Source: Macrocybe gigantea
Taxonomy: Eukaryota; Basidiomycota; Agaricomycetes; Agaricales; Callistosporiaceae
Direction of reading: 5' to 3'
Assembly (NCBI GenBank): GCA_011319805.1
Contig: SJRY01000277.1
Coordinates: 98,556-162,555, forward strand
Length of the DNA: 64,000 bases
Positions within the stretch are counted from its first letter, which is position 1, and each line of letters starts with the position of its first letter. The notes beneath the pieces were generated by a model. That model made no database searches. It was not told the DNA's origin and worked only from the letters and a program-made list of their open reading frames with translations. A program made the translations under genes and the position numbers. This document shows, piece by piece, positions 1-11,140 of this stretch.

Positions 1-2848
1 AGGCAGGCGCCTTTTCCTTCTCCTTTGCTCTACCTGCATTTGACGAATAGAAGCGATTCGGAGGTACGCCGGTGCTTTCCCTGGGCGCTGCTACGGGAGA
101 GCTGTGTTCAGCAACGAGTTGTTCTACTGCGGACTCGCTTGGCGTGGGCTCCATATCAATGTCGATGGCGTTGTCAACCAAGGGGGCTGTCTGCGATGTC
201 ATTTCGGAAATAGAAAGCGACCGTTCGCGATGAACCGGCACAGGACGCAGTTCATCGATTTCCATTTTGTCGGGAACGGAGACGACAGAACGGTTGTCTT
301 CGTCAATTTCCATATCTTTCTCGCTGGGCGGTCGGGTGCTACTTTCAGTCGCCGTCCCGTCCGCTTGCCCGCCGAAATCTACAGGCTCTTCGTCTATGAC
401 ATGTATATCTGGAGGTTTCTCAGTTGGGGCGTCGGTGGTATCTGGAGGCTTTTCCATGGCAAGTTCTCGTGCATCGCCTTCGGTCGGCTTTTGCACCCTC
501 TGGCGCGTCGGACGACTTGGTGTCGGGGGCGGTGGTAGAAGGACGTATTCCGGGTTACAGATTATAACAAGGTACCAATGGTAACTAAATAACACAAGAT
601 TTTAGATGTGGAAGTTACGGAAAGACCAACATGTTCAACTCACTTCTCATTAATCGGCACAATGATATACTTCTTACTGAAGATATCCGTCTTGGAAGTC
701 CACTTGCGAATACTTTGGTAACCCTCGTCTACGCTGTAGATAGGTGAGACTTGTAGAGCCAGACTGAAGATGAAGAATAACTTGCTTCTTTCTATTCAAT
801 TTCTTGTAGAAGAAGGAACTGAACACATGGATCTGTTGAGCCAGTTGTGGATCCTGCATCTCGACTCTGCTTAACCACAACCTTCGCCCACAACATGAGC
901 AGTGCTGTGCAACAGGAGGACGGAAACCTACTTCAGCCCAAATTCTATCAACGTGTCGTTGAGGAATTCTCCTGGTTGTAGTCTGTTCAAGTCGGCATTG
1001 GTGACATTCACAGCTCCGGGGCCCTCTTGCGGGTAACGAAGGATGCTGAGAGACGCTTGAACGATGATGGACAGAGCTGAAAATGATGCAACACGTACAC
1101 CTCATCTGGGTCTACAAGGCGCTCCTGAGTTTTGGCCTTGGCCTCTGCTTGACGAGAAGATCGACGAGTAGCGACAGACGGAGGAGCTGCCTTCCTATAC
1201 CAGATTGTCATTTGAGGGGTCAGAAAAATGGGAATACACATGACGCCTACCGGAAAAAGCGAGATATTGACGATTCCGGTTCCTGTTTCTCAGTCATTCG
1301 GATAAGATCTGCGTCATCAATTGATTCAAGACTGCTTGATCGCGGCCGTTTCGACGCTGCTTCCTCCTCGGACGTTCTTGACTGTGTGTAGGACGCAGCA
1401 TAATCGCTGGCGGTCTGCCAGATGGATTGATCCGCCGGCTTCCTACAAATTAGAATGATCAACGTTAAAGGCAAAACTGGGCAATAGCGGGGTGTGAGAG
1501 CATACCGAACGGTTTCCGTCTTGAAGTGGGGCTTCAGTGCCGCAACAAAACTGGGATAATCGACTGAGCATTCTTTGACGCTGTTGTCCACCAAAAGTGT
1601 GATATCTCCCTTCCTACGCACGCTGCCTGCGAAAAGGGTCCGTAAGCTGACATATCTCTGTATCGGGAGCAGATACATACCCATCTCGAAAGACTTTGTG
1701 CCGACATCCTTCCGCCCTTCATTCGTTTTGAATTGCAAAATCGAAAGGTCCATGCGCTCCTCATCGGCATACTGTTTTACGTATCATTAATTGTACCTGT
1801 GTGGAAGGCATCTGAACTTACGATCATACAGCGGACTTCTTGAGGAGAAAGCGTCAATATTTTCACGTCCTGCCGCTCTCGCAGCTCAGAGACTTGAAAA
1901 GTAGAAGCTTTTGCCGTGTATCCCATTCCAGATGGCTACCATCCGATTCTATGTGCTGATAACCCAGAAACCACTCCTTGATGTGGACGTGACATTTCCG
2001 TGTAACCTCGTCGGCCTTTTGCTTCCCCTTCGAACGCGTGAAATTGGACTCTGTTGTTGCAATAGGATCCAGCAATTTTTCTGGCTTTCGTTACAGTTCA
2101 GCAATGCTCTAATGCGAGGATGCGATGTCCGAATACCTTTCCGCCATGCTTGGGCTTCATCCTCATCGTGAGAGGCAGTTTAGTAAAGTCGACTCGACGT
2201 TGCCCAGAGCCACCAAACTCGATCTGGCGGACTCTCGCCTTGACAAAACCGTCCTTCGACCCCGACACCACTTTGGTGCCGTCATCCAACCTAATCACTA
2301 ATTGCTTGTCGTCCATAGGAAATTCTTCAATGGGGTCCACGGCCAGGACGTCATCCGTGTCTCGAAACCGCTCTGCCATGGCCTTGGTGTTCGACCCGTC
2401 CGGGATGCCACCCTGGTGTTTCAGCCGAGGCCGGGAACGGCTGGCTTTCTGCGGTAAATCGAATGGATGCGTTTCCGACTTCAATTTATTATTAAGAAAC
2501 TGAGGCTTCTTAATGGTCGCAGGAGGCACGAACGGCCGATCGATGGTCGAAACTTCGTCATCGCTGTCAGGTGGAGGTAGGCGTACGCGTTCCGGGAGCC
2601 CCGACTTCCTCGTCAGAGATGACATGAATTTCAGGAGTTCAGGAGCAAGGGGAACTGACAATCATCAGAGACAAAAAGGTAAGGAAGAAAATAAGAAGCT
2701 GTTGGCACAGAGACTCACTGCTCTTCGTCAGACGCTCTGCATGATCCATCTTTCTTCGCTTGGTGGGTGGGACCGACTGTGATTGAGTGAACGTCCGTGA
2801 AGCCGTCACATTTCCGACGCTACGCTTGGAGTTTGGATTACTTCCCAT
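1..2848 (-). CDS. ULP2: Ulp2/SENP6-7-like SUMO protease (3' part beyond left edge)
   Basis: SUMO-specific cysteine protease of the Ulp1 (C48) family, which trims SUMO chains from nuclear proteins. Joining exons across short introns gives, in order: a serine-rich N-terminus with NLS-like PPTKRRK (near 2,760); a PH-like segment (KEWFLGY near 1,960; TLLVDNS near 1,600); and the peptidase domain with GEFLNDTLIEFGLK (about 930-975), HVFSSFFYKKLN (about 790-825), YIIVPINE and the catalytic His in HWYLVIICNP (His codon 578-580). A Pro/Asp/Glu-rich stretch follows the His and runs off the window, so the catalytic Asp and Cys lie outside. The wide gap after the His fits the SENP6/7-Ulp2 branch, not Ulp1. 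Start chosen at MGSNPNSKRS; an upstream in-frame Met (2,989) or an extra 5' exon is possible. The intron at about 2,661-2,724 joins KS to PLAPELL in phase 1. Confidence 0.85.
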
Positions 2849-3741
2849 GACTGCGCGAGTAAACATAAAAGAGGGTCTACGGCCATTCTGGCGGGCGCAT
2901 GAACGGATTGGCACTCCGATCCACTTCAGACGAGTCGACCACCTACTTTCTGGGGAACTGGAATCGGAACAGGTTCTCCCCTTCCCCAACTTCTGTGGAC
3001 GAGTTTACAGAGTCAGCCGAGATTGCTGACCGCATAGGAAGAGCGAAGGAGATACATTGTAGGGGGTGCTGCATTCGCGACGCGTCTCGTAGATTAGAAA
3101 CTGGCAGAGCATGAAGAAAGTTCACATCTTGAACATTGGTGTTGGATATCCCGGCCATTGCGCTCTCGTCCTGATAGCTATGGTGTGGTGAGAGACATGA
3201 GTTCAGTCAGCGACGTCGAAGGAGAGAGCGTGGCCACAAATGGTAACAGCACCCGTTCCGCCAGATTACATAAACTACCTCTCGTTTCGTATAATCGCAG
3301 TCTACAGATAATTTTATTCGAGCTACCTCCCAGACAACCCAGACGAGAAATAATGGGCAGCGTAAGTAATGTAACACAGATAATGTACACTGTAAAGAAC
3401 GCGATGCAAAACGATCGTGGAGGACACGTCCTCTGTCGAAAAAGTATATGCACAGGGGTGTGTGTAAGATAAAGCAATAGTTCAGTCCGGATAACGAAGA
3501 GGGGCCAGAAGAGAAGGGAAAAAGTCAGCCATAATAAGATAAGACAGAAAAGTTCATGACCAAATGATGCTAATGTAGATGCAGATAAGATTGTGATGGT
3601 TATATTTTCGTTGCATGGCGAGACAATGCAGTGGATGATGACCAAAGATGTCGGGTCGAATGCATTAATGTGATGATCATGGCGAAATTATCTTGTAAAT
3701 GACGAGCAAGCTGGGAGAGGGCTGGCTTGTCGTTGACCAAC
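2849..3741. other. Intergenic, no gene recognised
   Basis: Region between the ULP2-like start and the KRE6/SKN1 stop, both minus strand. It should hold the ULP2-like promoter and the KRE6 3' UTR. The open frames here (for example minus strand 3,178-3,645, rich in Leu/Ile/Cys/Phe) show no domain, no biased codon use and no splice-linked continuation. An unrecognised 5' exon of ULP2 could lie near 2,943-3,158. Confidence 0.5.
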
Positions 3742-6085
3742 TCAACACCCGTCATAAAGCGAGTTGCGAGGAAAAGTGTTCCCGGCTTGTGCCCAGGTCG
3801 TCAAGTTTGGATTCGTATAAGCTTGAATGTGTCTGAGAAGGAGGCATGATCAACGTTTGCACTGTAGCAAATAAATACCATGTTACTTTTCAATATAGTC
3901 AGTGGTCGGATGCGAAGGTGGATTACATGTGAGCCCATTCTTAATGCCTTGACGTTGATAGACTCGAACGTAATCGATGTACATCTTTGAAGGGAAAACA
4001 AGGTGCTTGTAATCCTGCTTCTGAAAACCAGGTGACAGACCCAAGTTGAACACCAGATACTAAACAGAGGACCGCTCAACACATCAAGGCTTTCTAGAGA
4101 CGCATACATGACTCACCATGGGCTCTTCGGGTATAAGTCTGGGACCGACTTGCGAAATTGGATCAGACCCGACTGTCGCAGATGTGATCCGCCATGAAGG
4201 TTGGCCTTGACTGTACCACGTAATATAACTGTCTTCACGACGGTTCTGGTCGAACCACCACTCGTAAGCATAACTTGCATACCCATTATCGTCGTAATTT
4301 TTGTCATCGATGTATGTAACCGCCGACACGGCTTGCTGGAAGACGCCTCCCGTGTAGGAGTTGAACTTTGTCAAGGTCGAGTCGAAGATGGTCGTCGCTG
4401 GTGTGCTATTGTCGAAGTTGTATTGATAGTTGTAGGGAGCGCACTGGTAACTCTGGGAAACTTGGCCTTTGAAGACGGAGACGTCCACCTGCGTTTCAAT
4501 GATATCGATTTCTGGCACTCCACGTCCATTCTTGACAGTAGGACCAGGGTGATCGGAGCCAGGGCATGTGCAAGCAGATAATCGCTGCCCAGGTAGGAAA
4601 CTTAGAGGCCCTCCGCTGGGCGAACCAGTTGCCGCTATCGCCGGAGTGCCGTCTCGCGCTGTTTGGTTCGGAAACGTGCCGAGGTCGCATGTATCGTAGC
4701 TATAGGGCCACATGCCCTCGGTCGTCGCACCATAACCAGCCCTGCCCTGCATGTTTCGTGAGTAACGATGCCCACAACAGTTCGCAATAGCAATACTTAC
4801 CAAGTTGCCCATGGACCATGCACCTATATCACGTAAAAAGACATCAGCAAAGTACGGAACACCCAGAAAAGTGCATATTCTCACCTGGCCAAAGACCGGG
4901 CGCTTGAGGACTCCCAGGCATACTTATGGACACTTCAACATAACCTGAATTGAAACACATCTTGTTCCACGACGTTAGCATGCCTGCACAGGATTGTCTT
5001 CAGGTTCTCGATTTATTCAAATATCTACGAGTGGCGTACCACTAATGAAATTGAGGTCGTGATTCTTGCGTTGCTCCAGCGTTATGACAAGCTTGCCGTT
5101 CGAAGTTGTGATTTGCTGGATGGGAGATGAGAACAAGCACTGAGGCAGACAGAGTCAACCCACCCCCGGATCATACCATTCCAAGTCACCAGTAGGCCTA
5201 GGATAAAACTCAGTGAACATAGCAGTGTCACATACCATCAGACGCACCAATAATGAAGGTCAACAGCCTCCCAGTACGGATCCTCTCCCGGAAAAAAAGT
5301 CCGCCCGTCCACATTAAACTCATCACTGAAGACAAGATTATATTTCTTGCCGTCGAATCCTGTCCGGGTATAAGCAGTTTGAGGCGTGTCGGCGTCTATT
5401 AGGGTAGGCAAGCCAGGAAGATCGGGTATTTGGCCACTGGCATTAATTCCACCGAGGTTGAAGCCGGTGATTTGGGGCGTGGTAGTGGTGTAGTAGTGAA
5501 TGACCGGATAACCGGCAAAGAGTGTTATCAGACCCAAGACCAAAATGATAAGGGTGCTGACGTTCATCCAGCCGCGTGCGGAGAACAAGGTGAAGGAGTT
5601 ATCGCCTTTGTGTACATCAGGACTGTGCAGCGCATCGTCGAGATCAGGGTCTTTGTCCCACAGGTACTGAGGAACGGTCATGGTGTTGCCAGGAGGCGGT
5701 TTTTCAGGCCCCGTCGCCAACGACTGGTCCGAAGCTGCGTTGCTGAAACGCGAATTATTGTAAACGCCCGCATCTCTCTGACCTGGATGGTACTGCGCCC
5801 ATGTCAGGACGGAATTTTGGCGCAAAAAGGACAGCGTCGAGCACACACCGAATACGGGCCATATCCTGCTCCAATCGACCCACTCGCGACACCCATCGCA
5901 ATGGCACCCCGACCTGCTTGGACTTGTTGCTGTTGATGGCTATTGACGGAAGTTGTTCGCGCCGGCGGACGCTGTTGAGAGGAGTGGGACGGCTGGCCTG
6001 CATTTCGCGGGCTCTGGGGCACTGCAGCGTATTCTGCAGGTCCTTGCTGCGGGACAGCCCGCCGAGGACGAGGGGTATGAGACAT
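3742..6085 (-). CDS. KRE6: Beta-1,6-glucan synthesis protein KRE6/SKN1 (GH16-like, type II membrane)
   Basis: SKN1/KRE6 family protein needed for beta-1,6-glucan in the cell wall; acts in the secretory pathway as a type II membrane protein. Starts MSHTPRPRRAVPQQ, followed by a Gln/Ser/Pro-rich cytosolic tail. One membrane segment follows (ILVLGLITLFAGYPVIHYYT, near 5,500). The lumenal GH16-like domain has FDGKKYNLVFSDEFN, EAVDLHYW, WNKMCFNSGYVEVSISMPG and the catalytic-type motif EIDIIE (near 4,490-4,510). The family C-terminus is complete: KHIQAYTNPNLTTWAQ and PRNSLYDGC then stop. About ten short introns; the last (54 nt) joins EK to HIQAYT in phase 2. No frame break seen. KRE6 and SKN1 cannot be told apart from sequence alone. 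GPI or wall anchoring is not expected. Confidence 0.95.
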
Positions 6086-6594
6086 GAAGGTCGTGGAGAA
6101 GAAGCAAAAAGAATGTCTAAACCAGGGCTGTTCGGTTTGATTGGCACGCTTCTCACGGTTGCTGACACGCGCCGGCGCCTCTTTCATGGTCGCTTGTCTC
6201 TCTACATCGATTCCTGTGTTTTTTTTCTTGGCTGTCTATACGGATCCTGCTCTATGTGCTCTATCGCAAAAAACTCACTTTCTGGACGAAGAAATAACCC
6301 ACCTCTTTATGACCTTTATTGTTTATAGACGCGGATGTTTCACTCACATGTGATCACTTGCCAAATGGACGATTGTTTCATAAAGTACTGGCATCTTTCA
6401 CCGTCCATCCGACGTCGAACCTCGACAGCCTTGCCGACAGCCTTCAGACGCTCTCAGCGCTGCTTCCCAAACTCCCACTGCATCCGGTGTATTTTTGATA
6501 ACCGAGAACCCCATGAATTATAAATAACCTCAATTGACTCTACGGCAGTTCACCAGGACCTACTCTCTATTAGAGAACAGACTCGCGGTATGTA
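6086..6594. other. Intergenic: KRE6 upstream region
   Basis: About 500 bases between the KRE6 start and the stop of the next minus-strand gene. It must hold the KRE6 promoter and the 3' UTR of the dehydrogenase. A pyrimidine-rich tract with T runs (about 6,185-6,230) lies close upstream of the KRE6 start, as is common in basidiomycete promoters. No gene seen. Confidence 0.5.
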
Positions 6595-7713
6595 TCATAT
6601 AACAGACGGATTAAGAGTCATGTAGCCACCATCTATGATTAGTTCTTGGCCGTTGACATAGGCCCCCGCAGGTGACGCGAGATAAATCACAGTTCCAGCC
6701 ATTTCCTGACCGCTGTGATGAAAGTTGGAAAAGACATATTATGGCATCGTGGTCGTCGGCTCACCTTCCGGGTCTCTTTGCGGGAACTGGCATAATGCCC
6801 TTTCCTACTTTATCCACCAGTTCGGTGGTAATCTGGCCGTACGTCATCTCCGACTCGTACACGCCAGGGGCGATTGCGTTGACTCGAACATTGATGCCTT
6901 TGAGCGCGAATTCAGTCGCCATCATCTTTGTGAGATGCGACGATGCGGCTTTGGCGCTGTTATACGCGAACTGCATAGAAAAATTGACGCGTTTTAGAGA
7001 GGAACGTCGCTGACCAGTGGCTATAGGACATACGTGCTCCTGAGCGACCTTGATCAACCCGCTGATGCTAGTAATATTAATGACCGTTGAGGAATACCCC
7101 TCGACGTCACTCGATCCCTTGTCAAGCAGCCCAAGGAATGCTGCAGTAACAAAGAACACGGAGAAGGTGTTGATGGAATACAAGTCCGCCCATCCTTCGA
7201 AACCCTCATTGTCAAATAGGGCCTGTCCAAGCGTCTCCGCATCTTGCAGTTCAGGTGCGGACGGATTCCCAAGGAAAGGCGAGGTAGGTCCAACTTGGCC
7301 TGCACTTTATACGAAAGCAAAGGCATCAGAACATGAGACTTCTTAATAAAAGGACCCTCGAACTTGTTTACGAGGATGTGAAGTTTCCCTTCCTTTTCTT
7401 GGATCGTTTTCTTTCCATCCAAAATACTCCGTTTGTTGGTAACATCCATCTGCAAACTGACAGCGACTGGTTGTTAGATCGGCACCAGTACTCGAAATAC
7501 CACGTTTTACGGGATGATTGAGCCGCCTTCATTTCTCGATTTGAAATCATCGGCTACTTTCTCGAGGAGTTCTATACGCCTTCCAGTTATGTAAACCTTT
7601 GCCCCGCTTCCTGCAAGGCCCTGAGCGATCATGCGACCGATGCCTGTGCCACCGCCAGTGACGACGGCAACCCGTCCGGACAAATTGTAGATGCTCTGTG
7701 GTGTATAAGACAT
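6595..7713 (-). CDS. Short-chain dehydrogenase/reductase (classical SDR)
   Basis: NAD(P)-dependent oxidoreductase of the classical SDR fold; substrate not predictable. Start MSYTPQSIYNLSGRVAVVTGG with Rossmann motif TGGGTGIGRM. Splicing an intron of about 65 nt (GT..AG, near 7,300-7,365) completes the structural NNAG motif: LVN-N-AGQVGP. Catalytic Ser lies in INITSISGL and the Tyr/Lys pair in QFAYNSAKAASSHL (near 6,950). The tail GQEMAGTVIYLASPAGAYVN and GQELIIDGGYMTLNPSVI then stop is typical of fungal SDRs. Introns are short and all coding motifs are intact. It diverges from the CAAX-box gene across about 640 bp. The family is often linked to secondary or lipid metabolism, but nothing here fixes a pathway. 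Confidence 0.9.
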
Positions 7714-8351
7714 TGCGATGATCACGACGAGGCGGAGATGAAGCTGAGATTGGAGACATTGTATTCGGTATTCCATGTCACGGCCAACCCGGTCCGGTAG
7801 ACTCCCAACACTGGAAACCTTTTATGGAGAAAGAATAGACGATCGCGGATCACTTTTTTTGTTTCTTTCATTATGAATTTCTAGGAATCCTAGCGTACTT
7901 GATGACGATGTGGTGAAAGATGTTGGCGGTCCACAACGCTGCCAAGACGTGTCCGATGACGAGGAGTATCGGTCAATAGCCATCTGCGTCAGCCACATGT
8001 GATAACAACAAAGCTCGTTGCCAGAGGTGTCCACTTATGGGCTCGATAATCACTGAAAAGGACTCGGTCTCTGATGTAGCCATTGCCTTGAGGATTATTG
8101 TGAAGAGAATTATTGGCGCGGGCAAAGCCAGATTCGAAATTCGCACGGTGATTGTAAATATTTGCGTTTCTCTCAGTTGCCCAAGAAGGAGTGCCATCCT
8201 CCGTGGCAGACCAACTGCCCCTCGTTTTCTTGTCTGATTCCGCCTTTCTTCCCCTTTGTTTCCTTTCTTCAACATTTTCCTTGGTCCTGGGTCTCTTCAT
8301 TTCTTGAGTTTTTTTACGCCAGGGAGCGTTCTCCGCTGACCGTATGGTAAG
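7714..8351. promoter_or_regulatory. Shared upstream region of two divergent genes
   Basis: Head-to-head gap of about 640 bp between the SDR (minus) and the CAAX-box protein (plus). The plus-strand side carries a strong C/T-rich tract (about 8,220-8,300) just before the start at 8,352, a common core-promoter feature of basidiomycetes lacking a TATA box. No clear TATA or named transcription-factor site was identified. Confidence 0.4.
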
Positions 8352-10720
8352 ATGGCGTTGACTCAATCAGCACGGCTCCCCGGACCCTCTTGGGACGAGG
8401 AAGTGGTCCCTGCTCTCCGTCAACGTATGTTTGTGACCGAAATTGCACGTATAATTCGTGTCCTAAGCAAATGTGCGTCTCTTTCTCAGGTCTTGAGAGT
8501 GAAAGCAGAACCCTCGCCCGTCGAATGTCCGCCATCTCGATCTCCTCTGTTGACAACTCGGTCAACTCCCATCTCTCGAGTCTTCCAGAGTCTAGCGCCG
8601 GTCAGCGCTCGCAGAGCAGTGATACATACGTCGACCCAGGCGGCAGTCACTCCCATTCGGCGTTTCATCATGGGGACCCTAGGCCATCCTACGATCGAAA
8701 GCCAGCAGCTTCTTCGCCGCGTGCAAACGGCGCAGTCACTCCTTCCAAAAACGATCCACAGCCCTCCTCTTTCCAGCGCTCAAGAACCTATTCCCAGCCC
8801 TTCGCATCAGACCTCCCCAACGGCAAGTCCACTCCGCGGCCTCGCACGAATGGCAGCGCGAAGACTGCGACAGACATACGCCCATTTTCTCCTCGACCCA
8901 CCGACGTCAAACCCACTCGAATACCGCGGCCTACCGCCGTCACACCAGTTCATTCGCAATCGAACGGTAATGGCCATCACTCCACTTTCCGCGCCTCACC
9001 AGAACCATACCCTACCCCTGATCCTCAGACTGCGCAAGACGCCATCTCCTTGAACTCTTCGCGCTCAAATATCGTGTTACCTCCCGGCCGTCAAGTTTCC
9101 GGGCTACTCAACGAACCCCCGCCTTTCAACACTGGCTCCGTATCCTCGCATCACGGCTCATATTTCGGCTCCCACATGGCGGACGAACCATCACCACGCA
9201 CGTCAAATGAATCGGAGGAGCGCCCGTTTGAACATTGGTATCGTGGGGAAGTCTCGCGAAATGGCGGCGTCGGAGAGCTGCGAGTCGGACGAAGACAGGA
9301 GATGCTCGAAATCGCCAACTACGGCCATTCAATTAGGAAGAACGCTGCGAGGAGCCGAAAGACTGCATTCGATATGACTGACGACTTTCAGCATCGCAGA
9401 AAACGTGCAGACAGCACTTCCGGTATCGATTCTAAGATTCTTGATCGCGGAAGCCTGTACCTTGACGAGGCCCAGGCGCGTTCGATAAGTCGAGTATTGG
9501 ACGAGAGTCCTCTCACAGATCTCGAAGGCGAAGATGAAACCGACGTCGACTCGCGATCGGAGCGAGCATCGTCACAATGGCAGCGCCAGCGTTCCAACAC
9601 CATCGATTCACATGTCAAGTCTCCATCCATGCCACTCATTCAAGCAATGGATCAGGCCCGCAGCCTGACGCCTACGCCTACCCCTTCAACGAGCCAGCGG
9701 GCCTCGTCCCAAATCAGCAGACCATCATCTCGAATCCCAAGTCCGACTCCGAGGAAATCTAGCGACTCCCGCGCTGCAACGCCTTCAAAATTGCACCGTG
9801 GCTCGAGCGAGCCGGCTCCTTTGCACGCCTCAACATCGACAACGACATCGGCCTGGCAACGGAAGCCGTCACGGCCTTCGCCTTCGCCTGCACGCGTCCG
9901 GAAAGGCTCCAACTCTCCCGCTTCTACGACGCCCTCGAGCAAATCGCGCACGGCAGCCTCGAAAGCGACGCGCGCGAAGACGGAGGCACTGAGGAAGGAG
10001 ATGGCGGAGGAAGCCAATCGTCGGAGCGTCGCGACATATCCAACGCCAGAGGGCGAGGATATGGCTGATGCAATACCCGTCTGGACGCAGCCCGTTCCAA
10101 AGACGGGCAACTGGGACGAAGTGAGTCTAGCCTCTCTTGCCGCTTTTGAGCTCTGTGATGACAATGATCTTTGCGAGTGCAGGTCGTCCTTCCTGTCGTG
10201 GCCCGCAAAAAGGGCCTTGATGATCACTACCAGCAAGCAGATGGAAGTGTCCAGCCCAAGAAGGTCGGAACAGTCGTTGCGCCCGTACGTCCGCCAATCG
10301 AGGATATCCGACCGCGTACTCGTCGCTCATTTAAGCTTTTCCTTCTTTACAGGCTCCCGGGACCTTCGGTTTCGATCACACCAAGTACCGTCCAACACGC
10401 GATCACACCGAATCTATACCCATGGACGAGTTCGGTCGGAAAGAGACCAGCGAGCAACCTCAGTCCGAGCCGGGCGAATCCGACCCAGGGCAGCCTCCGA
10501 CGCAGCCGGCGGCTCCCCCAAACGCACACGAGGCGATCGCTTGCCATACAGACCTTCTCCTCCGCCGTCCCCCGCGCCCTTCTCTCACTACGCTCCCAGC
10601 GGCCAAAAGACTATGGAAGGCCTACAGCTCGACGGCATTCCTCCTCCTCTGGCGCCGCCTCAAAAGCCTGTGGAGCCGGACGACGGAGGAGCAGGATGTT
10701 GCAAGTGCGTTATCATGTGA
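8352..10720 (+). CDS. Large disordered protein with C-terminal CAAX prenylation box
   Basis: Unrecognised fungal protein of about 750 residues. Exon 1 (MALTQSARLPGPSWDEEVVP) joins by a 65-nt intron to a long Ser/Pro/Thr/Arg-rich low-complexity region. A short conserved-looking block follows near the C-terminus (IPVWTQPVPKTGNWDEV, VLPVVARKKGLDDHYQQ, APGTFGFDHTKYRP) split by two introns (about 10,121-10,182 and 10,290-10,351). The end is Pro-rich and terminates CCKCVIM-stop. CVIM is a CAAX box with Met, predicted to be farnesylated, and the two Cys just before it could be palmitoylated, so a membrane-attached scaffold or signalling role is inferred. The frame before about 10,515 (SEQPQSEPGES) and after it (GDRLPYRPSPPPSP) differ by one base at a C5 run, probably a lost base. 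Confidence 0.75.
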
Positions 10721-11140
10721 TCTTGGCTTTCGACCACGCTCTTTTTTTCTAGTCTGTCTTTTCGGGTTGTGACTTCTGATCGCTTTCCTATGTTATTGAT
10801 ATGGCTCATTTATAAGCCCACTACCGTTCGTTATTTGTTGCTACGGTCGTTCGCGATTGGCTCTCTTAATTCCTATTCTCTCTGACATGCAGCTTTCTCT
10901 CGCTTTTTTTCTGTTCGCACCGCCCCATGCACGCCTCCAATTCAAACTCCTTTCCTGCATTCTTTTCCCCTTCCTTTTCCCCCCTCCCTTGGATTGTATT
11001 TTACCCATCTTACTCTCACCAATTGATCATACAATCTGTACATATCGTCTTTCCTCTGGACCTGTTACAGCACCCAATCTCTTTCGTGGATCGCAAATCG
11101 CAATATAATATACTACGTTATTTGATCGTCCTGTCTGTGC
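10721..11140. other. Convergent 3' intergenic region
   Basis: Tail-to-tail gap between the CAAX-box gene and the metallopeptidase gene. T- and C-rich, consistent with 3' UTR and polyadenylation signals. No gene seen. Confidence 0.5.

Noticed and set aside
2600..2635. SUMO-interaction-like peptide IHVISDEEV in the ULP2-like gene
   Set aside because: It lies in a frame that the phase-1 intron join does not use and that meets a stop soon after. The adopted frame is the one that stays open for 180 codons.
3178..3645. 155-codon minus-strand open frame
   Set aside because: Lies in the KRE6 3' flank, with hydrophobic low-information composition, no domain and no splice partners.
7290..7400. Apparent loss of the NNAG motif in the first SDR (reads LVNKFEGPF)
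   Set aside because: An intron with GT donor after LVN-AA and an AAAG acceptor restores LVNNAGQVGP, so the motif is intact in the spliced product.
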